Assembly: GCA_002110485.1 (NCBI GenBank)
Contig: MOWL01000067.1
Span: 124,001 to 188,000, forward strand
Length of the DNA: 64,000 bases
Source of the DNA: Emergomyces orientalis
Lineage: Eukaryota > Ascomycota > Eurotiomycetes > Onygenales > Ajellomycetaceae
Direction of reading: 5' to 3'
Shown here one piece after another: positions 46,151 through 56,554 of the stretch; position 1 is the first letter of the stretch; every line of letters begins with the position of its first letter. Below the pieces are notes generated by a model that ran no database searches, had not been told where the DNA came from, and saw only the letters and a program-made list of their open reading frames with translations. The translations under genes and the position numbers were made by a program.

Positions 46151-48578
46151 GATGAACCGTACGTTACCTGAAAGAACCACAAATTTAGCGTGAGCAAACG
46201 GGGAATTCAGATGGACGAGGGAGATCGTTATGTTGTATCTGGCAGAGAATCCAGGAACAGCACTGATGCTGGGGGGGTTGGGTAAAATCACTCGAAGTTG
46301 GAAGAAGCTTGGGATAAATTAAGGTTGCAAACTTTATTTAAGCTTATCTAAAATGAGTAGTTAACTAGTTAAGGGGGTGTCAACCTTGGAAGGCTGAGCA
46401 GAGCTCGATATTTGTTGGTTCCACCCAAATAGCCGAGCAGAGACCAAGATATACTGCAAATATCTAGAGGGAAAGTTTCTCATTTATTATTTAATTAGCA
46501 CTAGATTAAGAATGCAATGTTTCATACTATAAACGTAGGCAATTTTGAATTCTTTTGGGAGTTACTAAGCAAGTTACATTGAAGCGGGAGCTGAAACATA
46601 TCACGGTATATACACAGATGGATATTTCACAAAGTTTAGAACATTTCTGAAACCGGGATTACCTAGTAACTGTAAAACCACTCTCCTGTGCTTGCGGTTT
46701 ACTGTAGACAAGTCGAAAACTAAACGAGGTGCAGAATACATAGAAATCTCATTCAAACAGAAACAGACTCATACTATCATAAGTGGCATCCCTGGATCAC
46801 TAATTTTATTCGATATTTCCATTATCATCTTACTCTGTTACCTGAGTTTGGATTTTGTTTCTTATCGCCACATTTAGAATATGGTGTGATCCTAACCTAG
46901 CACAAGAAATTTATTATGGCCATTGCCATCCACGTACTGCTTTCGTAGCGCGCAACGGAGGTTATAATGAACACAAAGCCACGTACATGGAATTGCTTTT
47001 GAAGTTTAAAGTCTAGGGCCATTGTCGTTGGCTGATTTGCTCCTTCCGTTTAATTCACGGAACAGGAAAACTTCGGTAAGAAATTTGGAACAGGGGCTCG
47101 TCGAAATGCACCAGTGTCAGAGAAGTGCATTGTAGGTTAACAACAGCCTCACGTCTTCTAAAAGGCCAAGCATGGGGCGAACGATCTTGAGTTTGAGTTC
47201 CCCCTATTTGCAACTAATTTGCAATTATAAGTGGTAGATCTAAGGGGACAGTATTCCATTGTGAATCTATCCAAGAAGACCGTATTAAAAAAAAAATATA
47301 AAAAAAGATCGACGGAACAGTGTTCAACAAGTCTTGTCCAATCTCAAGCTTCACCCAAACATTCTCATACCTGATGAACGTTCCACTTCTAACTGAGAGC
47401 AACGTGCAATAAAACAACGGCATATTGCCTTCAGCGCTCTCACGACAATATCGACCATAGCGGCCAGCTATCTCACGGCTTTGATGAGCACTTGTTGCAC
47501 GATGGCTTCGCCTCTGTGCACACCCCTGTAGAGTCGGAGTTCGCGACAATAGCAGGGTTCTGCTCATTTCATAGCTTGCATTGGCATACGCTGGTGTTGA
47601 GAATAGCACTTCTTTGGATTTTCCCTCTTATGACACCCATTATTTCTGCGAGATGGGATAAATTGGCTGTGATTGATGCTTCCAATGACTTGGAAATCCC
47701 GGTTTGACTGAGAACAGTTCAATCACATGACCAATATGTCCCTTCGAAAATTCCGGGGGCATATGTAATCCTAGTCTGTTATGGTGTGAGACGCGAGATT
47801 CACCACATTCGCCGACTGGCGTATCAAAAATTTGATGGATTATTATTTCAAGGAAAAACCGCATCGATACCATAATGATGGGCCGCCCTATTTAGGACCC
47901 GCATCGGCCTTATGGGCTGGGATGTTTTCAAACGACCATACTTAAACTCCTTGAGAAAACGGACCAGATTACGCTCAGAAATCCACAGTGGTCTAACTGC
48001 CCATTTACTCATGGCACGCCCTTGAGAGTGCTGGTGGGGTAGGAAACCTCCGACATTTTTGACACACATTTAAGAAGCCATGTCTCTTGTATGCGATGTA
48101 GGAAACGGGGTACGGGTTCATGGTTTGTTGGAACTGTGCATTACCTTGTATGATGGTAACCATGAGCCTGACAATCGAAATAGGCATCTATACGAGTTCA
48201 AATATTCAAGATGGCTGTACCCTGTACTATAAACGTCTTCACGACTTTGCATTGAATTCGCATTGGGACAAAGATGAGGGGGAAATGTTTTCAAACACTG
48301 TATTTGGGCTTCTTTACGTATTTATAAACGTTTCTTATTTCCTTTCCATTGATCTAACTGGTAATCCTGGAACAAAATGATGCCGACTTCTTTCTCGCCT
48401 GTTCTTTTCAAGGCAAGTAAATCCCATTATCCATATATAATGTTTACAGGCAAGTGATTTTTCTAACTCGGAAATGCAGTTATACAAATTCCTCTTTTCT
48501 TGGGATTGTGAAAAACTGATAACAGAAGAGCGCGGCCATTTTTCTAACCCCCATTGAAATTTTTCGTCCTTCTCAGGT
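46151..48578. other. Gene-poor stretch 5' of the decayed MFS gene
   Basis: 2.4 kb without a supported gene. Minus-strand frames between 47214 and 48187 read in blocks that change frame (for example VHRGEAIVQQVLIKAVR, then GGPSLWYRCGF-like sequence) and could be an old pseudogene, but I could not match them to a family. A poly-A run lies near 47286-47305. Confidence 0.4.
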
Positions 48579-50553
48579 ATGGATATGCCGGCCAATGGAG
48601 AACGGTATAGTAGGCCTCGAAATGACGAGGCTGTGAACGCAAATAATCCGGTAAACGCGTGCTGCTCAGGGAGGGATTCAACCCACGCCAATACCCAACG
48701 CAGGCCAAATGGAGACGAGACACGAACAATGGGCGAAGCGGACACCTGGGAGGTTGGCCCTTTATCAACCATTACTAGCCCTGCAAATAGCGAGGACGAG
48801 GATCTTGAGGCCCATTGGGATGGGCCGGATGATCCATGGGATCCGAGAAATTTCCCTCTGATCCTGCGATGGTCTATGGTTTTAATCGTAACGCTCTGTT
48901 CCTTGTGCATGTAAGCCCAATACTGATTATCGAATACTGCGAGGTCTCATTGAGTTTAACGAAACATAAAATTTGTACCTCTGCGCTATACACGATGACA
49001 TATGGACAGATCACAGTAGAGTTCAACTTCTCAACACTCATTGCCACACTTGGCTTGTCCCTCTTTATTATGGGCTTGGAGCTGGTCCATTGTTTCTTGC
49101 GGCATTATCTGAAGTAAGTCATAGGTTGATCACCTAATGTTCCACAGATCGAAATTTGACCATTTCAATGAGTTGTAATTTTATGGCCGCCGCCCTGTAT
49201 ACCTAGTATCCATGTCGCTCTTCATTCTCTGGCTAATTCCGTGTGCTACTGCTCAAAACATCGAAACAATGCTTATCGCACGTTTCCTAAGTGGATTCTC
49301 AAGCAGTGCATACATGATAGTGGCTGGAGGGTCGATTAGAGATATTTTCTCGCACAATGAGTTGCAGCGACCTATGATGGTTTATACGGCTACTCCATTC
49401 CTGGGACCCATCATTGGACCAGTAGTTGGCGCATTCATGAATCAATACACCTCCTGGTTAGTGAATCCCATTTGAAGTCGGTTAACGAGAAAACTCGGCT
49501 AACTGGTTATATCAATTGATTATATTGCGAAGGCGATGGTCATTCTATTTTAGCATAATCTGGAGCTCCGTCCTGCTAATTTTCACGATCATTTTTATGC
49601 CAGAAACATATCATCCCGTTCTATTGCGCCATAGAGCACAGAGGCTACGCAAGGAGACGGGCCGTCCTTATTATGCCTGGATCGAAAAGACCGATAAATC
49701 GATGGCAGTCGAGGTGATGTGGTCATTTACGCGCCCGCTGCAGTTACTATTCCTCGAACCAATGGTAACTTGTCTGTGCGTTTACACCGCCATATCGCTC
49801 AGAATTCTCTACCTCTTCTTTGGCGCTTTCTATACTGTTTTTATCCACAATCATGATTTCCAACTATATCAAGTCGGCCTGTCGCTTCTCGGTTTACTTT
49901 TAGGAATGATAACTTCTGCAGTGACACATCCATTCTGGAACTGGAACTATCGACGTCTTGTGCGCCGAAGGGAAGCGAACGGAGGAGAGCCAGGGGGGAA
50001 GCGAACCGGAATATAGGTTACCCCCTGCAGTTGCTTCTTCGATTTTACTTCCTATTGGGTTGTTCTGGTTTGGCTGGACAACTTATAGATCTATCCACTG
50101 GATCGTCCCGATTATTGGGAGTCGTCCTCGCATATAATGGGATTCGTACCTTTCTTGTACATGCGTATCCATTGTATTCTGCAAGCGCTATGGGTGCGAA
50201 CTTAATCTTAAGAAGCATATTTGCCGCAGCGTTCCCTATATTTGGCGTTCGACGTAAGTCATGTTATAGACAACTTTCAACGTTTTCCACGACCTTTTTT
50301 GCGCACGAAAAGGCTAACTTCTGCACACCAAAAATTAAGTGTACGAAAATCTGGGATATCAATGGGCAACATCACTTCTTGGGTTTTTCGCTGTTGCAAT
50401 GATGCCATTCCCGCGAGTAATGGCTACGACCCCCCATCCATGTTGAACCCCACGGCACCGTTCTAATATTCCACTAGCTATCTACTTTACAGGTATGGAT
50501 CCCAACTCCGGGCAAAAAGCCGGTGGGCGGCAGATGGCCATTCAAAAAAATAA
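48579..50553 (+). pseudogene. Decayed DHA1-type MFS multidrug transporter
   Basis: Remnant of a 12-span drug:H+ antiporter. It begins at ATG 48579 with a disordered acidic N-terminus and the family hallmark HWDGPDDPWDPRNFP. Later blocks are CTSALYTMTYGQITVEFNFS, FYGRRPVYLVSMSLFI, ARFLSGFSSSAYMIVAGGS, YTATPFLGPIIGPVVGAFM, MPETYHPVLLRHRAQRLRKE, GAFYTVFIHNH, LFWFGWTTYRSIHWIVPI, AYPLYSASAMGANLILRSIF and GYQWATSLLGFFAVAMMPFP, then RAKSRWAAD at the end. Damage: expected acceptors at 48968-48969 and 49177-49178 read AA instead of AG; one base is missing near 49077 (MGL|GAGPLF); the frame shifts at the G-run near 49992-49998; and sequence is lost around 50120. The normal open frame cannot be restored by splicing. 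Confidence 0.85.
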
Positions 50554-51219
50554 TAGTTAGAGTTAATTTTGTACGGCTAATTGGAGTTTGTCCTTTCAGC
50601 TTTTGTGTTATTGATTGTAATACCACTTCTTTCCTTTGCTTATTTTCCTTCTGTTTCAGCACCACATACACTTTGCTTAAAAAAGTAAATGAATTCGTAA
50701 ATGTTTAGCTGGAGTTCTCGCTAAATGGGCATCCACTTGCCCACTGAGCATTCACGACTCAACCGGTCAAACTCAAAACATCTCATATGCATCCCCACAA
50801 ACTTCTTTAACGCACTGTCTTGGGATTATAGTCTTCACCCACATAACGAAGTAAGTTCACTTCAACCTTCTATTTTTTTTTAAATCGGAATCTAATAGCT
50901 GCCACTGAGGGAATTGCAAAGATATGTTTATCCTGAAATTGCCACCTATCAAAGCTTCCCCATCTCTCGGTTGGCTCCACCGCCGATTACCGGAAGCAAG
51001 AATGAAAGGGTGGATCATAGGGCGCAAAGGCCTAACGGACCCCGCAAGCATAAACCACCCTGTAACCCCAACATTATTTAACGACTTTCTCACAAAGGCC
51101 ACAACTGAGTCCTCCCCCGGACTCAAGTCTATCTCATCTCATTCATCTGGACTTGCGCGTTGCTTTCCTCACTTATATCTGCTACATAAATCGTGTTTAT
51201 TTTTATCCTCTGACCAACC
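50554..51219. other. Promoter side of the MCT-like gene
   Basis: Separates the decayed MFS gene from the intact transporter. T-rich around 50580-50660 and a poly-T tract at about 50873-50881. No gene seen. Confidence 0.45.
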
Positions 51220-52966
51220 ATGGCACCCTCAACGGGCGTGCATCCGTCAGATCCGTCGGATCTGGCCCTCCAGAATCCCACCTCTGAGCTGGAGAGCAGA
51301 GAGGTTGACAAAGGAGGCGTAATGCAGGATGAGCAGCCTTCTCAACAACAAGAATTCTCTCTTCCGCCTGCAGATGGTGGGACTCAAGCCTGGCTGTTCC
51401 TAGCTGGCTGCTTTTGTATAGAAGCTCTTGTATGGGGTATGTTATATATCCATCCCATATTATGCGAGGGCGCAACAAAACTCGTTTGATAGCAATAACA
51501 TGCTTGCCAACTTGGATACGTCAGCTCTATGACTAAGAAATATGGGATGTCAAGATTCTGCCTGACCCTTTTGTTATACTCTAGAATCATCATCCTTTGA
51601 ATTATAGAAAACTTTTTGATCACGAATTCTTATGCTCCTCCTTGAACAGGTTTCCCCTTTTCATTCGGGCTCTTCCAGGACTTTTATAGCAGACATGAGC
51701 CGTTCAAGTCAAATCCATCTGGTATTGCGGCCATAGGGACATCAGCATTGGTAAGCACTGGACAGGATAACCAACATCCAACAAATAATATCCAGCACTG
51801 ACGATGAAATCCAAGGGAATCATGTATCTTGGGAGTCCCTTATGCTTTGCTGCCATGCAGTATTGGCCGTTAGTACGGAGATGGAGCACCGCAGCCGGAC
51901 TCGTCCTCTTGGTCATATCTCTTGTAGCCTCGTCCTTCGCCACAGATGTATCTCACTTCATTGCCACACAAGGAGTTCTCTATGCAATTGGAGGCTCATT
52001 GGTATACTCCCCTGTGATCATATTTGTTGATGAATGGTTTGTTCGCCGAAAGGGTTTGGCATTTGGTGTCATGTGGGTACGTTAACTTACTTCCTTCTAG
52101 GGTTTCGCCGAATGACTATGGAAACCACCATCGCATAAAATCACATACTGACTATCTAATCATCTAATCATCAGGCGGGAACTGGATTTTCTGGCGTAGC
52201 CGTGCCATTTGTGATGTCCTGGCTCCTTCATCGCTATTCTTTCAAGACCACCCTACGTGTATGGGCCATCACAGTAGGCCTACTTTCCGTCCCCCTCTTA
52301 ATCGTTGTGAAACCAAGAATCCCGGCCAGTCAGCAACACCGGCCCCGCTATATTGACCTTCGTTTCCTCAAAGAACGCCCGTTCATGATCCTCCAGTTGG
52401 GAAATATCCTCGAGAGCCTAGGATTCTTCATGCCCACGGTATATTTGCCTAGCTACGCCCGCTCGATAGGGGCTGAGAATGCCGCAGTAACTGCGACCGT
52501 GTCCCTTCTCAACGGTGCAATGATCTTCGGCTGTATATTTGTAGGTATCCTCATTGACCGATTCCATGTCACGACCGCGATCCTCGTCTGCACGATCGGA
52601 GCTACAATCTCCACTCTTGTCTTTTGGGGTCTCGGAGTGTCTCTCCCCCTCCTTTGTGTTTTCTCAATTATCTACGGCTTTTTTGCTGGTGGATTTAGTT
52701 CGACCTACGCTGGTATTGTCAACGAGATGCGCAAGGTCAATCCGGGGGTGGATTCTGGAATGGTGATTGGCATGCTGGCAGCCGGGCGGGGGGTTGGAAG
52801 CGTCATTTGTGGGCCTTTGAGCGAGAGATTGATGCGGAAGCAAGGCTGGGTTGGCCACGCGGCGCTAGGCTATGGCACGGTCTATGGCCCGTTAATTGTT
52901 TTTACAGGAGTGAGCGCTTTTTTGGGAGGGTTGAGTTTTGGTGCTCGACGGCTAGGGTGGATTTAA
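51220..52966 (+). CDS. Monocarboxylate-transporter-like MFS protein
   Basis: Exons 51220-51436, 51650-51750, 51816-52076 and 52175-52966, 456 residues. It belongs to the fungal MCT/MCH-type major facilitator group, whose yeast members include the riboflavin carrier Mch5; the substrate here is unknown. The N-terminus (about 50 residues) is hydrophilic, followed by the MCT-type first span, PPADGGTQAWLFLAGCFCIE then ALVWGFPFSFGLFQDFY across intron 1, then GIMYLGSPLCFAAMQYWP, VYSPVIIFVDEWFVRRKGLA, SGVAVPFVMSWLL and, in the second half, YGFFAGGFSSTYAGIVNEM. For intron 2 the visible CCAG at 51792-51795 breaks the frame; the AAG at 51813-51815, 13 nt past a CTGAC branch site, restores it. Unlike its MFS neighbour it is intact. 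Confidence 0.9.
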
Positions 52967-53337
52967 GTTATCTCTGGAAGAATAGACTTTGTCTATTTAT
53001 CGGGTTTTATTTACTCCAGTCAGCCCCTGTGGCTTCAGCTTTGTGTATTATTATTAACAGTATCAAAAGTTATCCATGGATTCATTAATAGAGCCAAATA
53101 CGAGCAGAGCTTGAGTTGAAATCGTATTCCCCACATAAAATGCCACATCCATGAACGTTTTCACTATGAAATGAGTCATAATGTGATTCAGACCCCGAGA
53201 CACATGGCATTTGAACTCACAAGAGCCCATTTGCACCTCCATTGATAAAGCAGACCCCAACTCCTGGATATATGAGCTGTCCTCAAGAAACTGCAACACA
53301 TTGTAAAAGAGCAGAGCAGCGACAACTAGAATCCATC
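52967..53337. other. Short intergenic stretch
   Basis: Between two plus-strand genes. No gene or repeat recognised. Confidence 0.5.
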
Positions 53338-54516
53338 ATGCAGATAGCCATCGCTGGCGTTGGTGCTCTCGGGCACCATATTCTACGCGCAATCCTTGCT
53401 ACAAGGAAACATTCAGTGACCATCTTGACAAGAGGGGAGCCCGTCAGTCATTTTTAAATAAAAGAGTTTCATTCTAGTTTTGCAAGCTTTATAGACATAT
53501 TCCATATCCGTCCCTTACAATAACTAACATCTGTAACATTTTTCAACCACCTCAGCGCGTTGATGACCCGCGTATAACATGGCGTAAAGTCGACTACAGC
53601 GACAAGTCCTCACTAATGGAGGCACTCCACGGTATCGAAACATGTATATCGACCGCAGCAAGCTTTGACGATAAATCATTCGCAGAAGGCCAGATTGCAT
53701 TGGTCGAAGCATGCATCGCAGCAGGTGTTCATCGGTTTGTTCCGTCCGAATTCGAGCTCCATCCACACATCCGTAAAGATCGCATCCCTTATTTGGCCGC
53801 AAAGCGGAAAGTATTATCCTACCTTAACACACCAGCAGTTCGGGATAGGATTCAGTGCACGATATTTACCCCGGGGATCTTCTATAATTACTACTCCCCT
53901 ATGACTGAGGATGGTAAGAGGCATGTGAGCAGCGAATCGCTCGTGCCAATTGGGTTTGACATGGTGGTTGATCTGAAATCCTGCCGCGGGGAGCTGGTAG
54001 ATGGGATGGAGGATAAGAGGATTCGATTCACGGCGGTTGATGATGTCGGGAAGTTTGTGGCGAAAGCTTTGGAGCTCGACAACTGGCCGAATCAGTTTCT
54101 GTTGTCCGGAGAGAATCTTACCTGTATGGAACTTATTGAATTGTGTGAGAGAGTTAGAGGTATGTTTGAAATTTCGATTTTCAATGAATATTCTTGGGCC
54201 GTTTTCACCAAACAACCCTCTGAATCCCAATATTTGCATACTATCAACTATCGACAAATTATATCCCATATTCACGATATGAATAGAAAAACCATTTGAA
54301 ATCGAACGTATATCAATTGCAGATATGGAGAAGAAAGCGGATGAGGCAAAAAAAGCGAACGATACGATGGGTATGTTCAAATGGATCACGCCTCCATGTA
54401 TCCTGGAGGGCGACTTTTGGTGGGACGACAAATCTGCGTTAGGGGTAGATATCAAAAATGTTTTCCCGGAAGAGAAACTTGTATCACTGGAAGAGTTCCT
54501 GAGGAAATGGTGGTGA
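53338..54516 (+). CDS. NmrA/isoflavone-reductase-like NAD(P)-binding protein
   Basis: Exons 53338-53442, 53556-54159 and 54323-54516, 300 residues. Atypical short-chain dehydrogenase of the NmrA-like group: some members are NADPH-dependent reductases in secondary metabolism, others are redox-sensing regulators. The Rossmann motif is at the very start (MQIAIAGVGALGHHI, G-x-G-x-x-G), with LTRGEP at the end of beta 2. RFVPSEFELHPH resembles the family's catalytic region, followed by TIFTPGIFYNYY and a substrate-lobe C-terminus (LVSLEEFLRKWW). Introns: GTCAGT donor after RGEP, then GTATGT after RVRG. It lies between the MCT-like transporter and P450nor, with no evidence yet of a shared pathway. 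Confidence 0.88.
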
Positions 54517-54754
54517 TATATCTTTGACTTGCTTTGCCATTTGCTCTGCCTGGCAGGTTTTGTTATGGCGAGCCAATGGAGAAAATATATACATATTCTA
54601 ATGTCTAATTTCGAACTATTCTATTATTTCCCAAGCTCTAATAACCCGCTTTTTTTAATGGAACAGACTTTTTATCTATATAGACATGTAGAAAAGAGTG
54701 GAGTTTGGGAACCTAGAGTGGGGATGAAGGCGATGTTCAGCCGCTTAAAGCGTG

Positions 54755-56554
54755 CTACCAAACAACGGGAAGCTCTGTGATGCCGACATCGCCATCTGGT
54801 GGAGAATATTTGATCTCAGATTGCGGGATCCCAAGTTTTAAGTTTGGAAGTCGCTGGAATAGCGTTGCTATTTCGTGGATACCTGTTAGTAAACGAGAGT
54901 GACACAATAACAACAATAAAAATGAAGGATGAGAGGCCGCTATTCTACAAAGACTTACAGAAAACAATTTCAAGCTCCGTACGAGCCAAACCCTCCGCGA
55001 CGCAAACGTGTTCACCATATCCGTAACCTAAAGCCACCTCAGAACCGCACTTGCGGTGCATGTTGAAGACGTCTGGGTCCGGGAAAACGTCTTCATCTCG
55101 GTTACCGGACTGGGTAGCAGCAATTATACCTTCACCTGCTTTGATGTGCTGCGGAGAACCATACAAGTTAGCATTTGGAAGAACGCCGGTTTTGGAGTCA
55201 GCAAAAAAGACGCGAAACGTACATGACCACCGAGTATGATGTCTTCCTTGGCAACCCGCCTTGTGGCCATCGCTGACGCCGTGTGGAAGCGGCAAAGTTC
55301 CTCAACAAATTGAGGTGCAAGAGATGGATTGGCTTTGAGGTCTGCCAGTTGCTCGGGATGTTGGAGAAGAGTGACGACGCCCTGGAGTTCATTAGGAACA
55401 ACACATCACAAAATAGTGCGGCTGTGAACACTTACAAGCGAAATCATGTTCACTAATGTAGCATTTCCAGCAACAAGCATCAAAAAGGCGATTTGAATAA
55501 CATCTAGTCTGTCGATGTGGCCTGGTTTAAGCTGTAATTAAAAAGATTCTGGTCAGTATTTTTCATTCATCCCATCCACTGAAAATAAATGTTAGAATAT
55601 TACCTGTTCCACAACAAGTTTGCTAATCAGATCATCTCCTGGCTTTTCAAGTCGCTGATCAGCCAAGTTGCCAATGTAGTCCAGAAGTTCCCTATCACCA
55701 TTCGGAATCTAGTCAACATGCTTGACCCAAACAGACACCCGAAAAAGGAGAACTCACTTATTGGCATTAGATGCGGCTGAGGCGGTGGAACTCCCATTGC
55801 TACGGACGGCGTTACATTGGGTGAGGTATTCAAGATCTTCTTTCGGCACACCCAGTATCCCGTATATTATCTATTTGTGCGATATAAGCGTTAGTATCCA
55901 AATTCAACCGGAAGTATAACTTTCGAAGGCAGAAACCTACATAGGATGGTAGCGGCAGAGCAAATTTCTCGACCAAATCTACAGGCTTCTCACAACCCTG
56001 CTTTATCATTTCATCCAGGAGGGCGCCAGCCGTGGCTTCGATATGTGGCCGCATCGACTCAGCATGTTCCCTAGTGACAAGGGAGGCAACCATGCTCCTA
56101 TATAATGGATGTCGGTAAGCTTAATGAAACATTCTTACACTCCCAAGAAAACATAGTATTAATACCTCTGGCGCCCGTGCTTTGGAGGGTCCATATCAAC
56201 AAAAGTTGGGCGGTTTTTAGCAGCCTCTTTCCCTCCAGGATTCATTTCGGGGAAGCCAGCGCGTGTTCGTTCCTGCATAACGATTGAGTACCAGCTTTAG
56301 TAAAGACTCTTTGTTTCTCAGGTATAGAGGAGAGGCTCGAAGATTCATACCTTGGACAGACGCTGATCAGTAAGAACATTGCAGATATCCTTGTGCTTGA
56401 CAACAAGCCATGGTTGACTGTTATCCCAGAGTGTAACTCTAGAAATCGGGTTCGTGGCTCTGAGTTTCGCATACTCCAGCGGAGGGATGGCTCCAGATGG
56501 GCGAGAAAAGGGGAATTTTGGGGGAGCTATGTCGACAGTTACATATCTCAGCAT
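54755..56554 (-). CDS. Cytochrome P450 nitric oxide reductase (CYP55, P450nor)
   Basis: Nine exons: 56554-56351, 56272-56166, 56097-55941, 55870-55758, 55691-55604, 55531-55436, 55381-55223, 55148-54959 and 54867-54755; 408 residues, all phases consistent. P450nor reduces two NO to N2O directly with NADH, without a separate reductase, in fungal denitrification and NO detoxification. Evidence: the FPFSRPSGAIPPLEYAKLRA start, PTFVDMDPPKHGRQRSMV, LVAGNATLVNM (I-helix Thr248, equivalent to CYP55A1 Thr243), EELCRFHTASAM and the heme loop LGYGYGEHVCVAEG (Cys357). Length matches CYP55A (about 400). The family is thought to derive from actinobacterial P450s. The start at MLRYVTVDIAPP is tentative; an extra 5' exon for a mitochondrial presequence cannot be excluded. 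Confidence 0.94.

Noticed and set aside
48335..48910. 191-codon minus-strand frame
   Set aside because: Antisense of the first exon of the decayed MFS transporter, whose plus-strand reading shows the family motif DGPDDPWDPRNFP.
53814..54455. 213-codon minus-strand open frame
   Set aside because: It lies antisense inside the NmrA-like gene across its last intron, and its composition follows the opposite strand.
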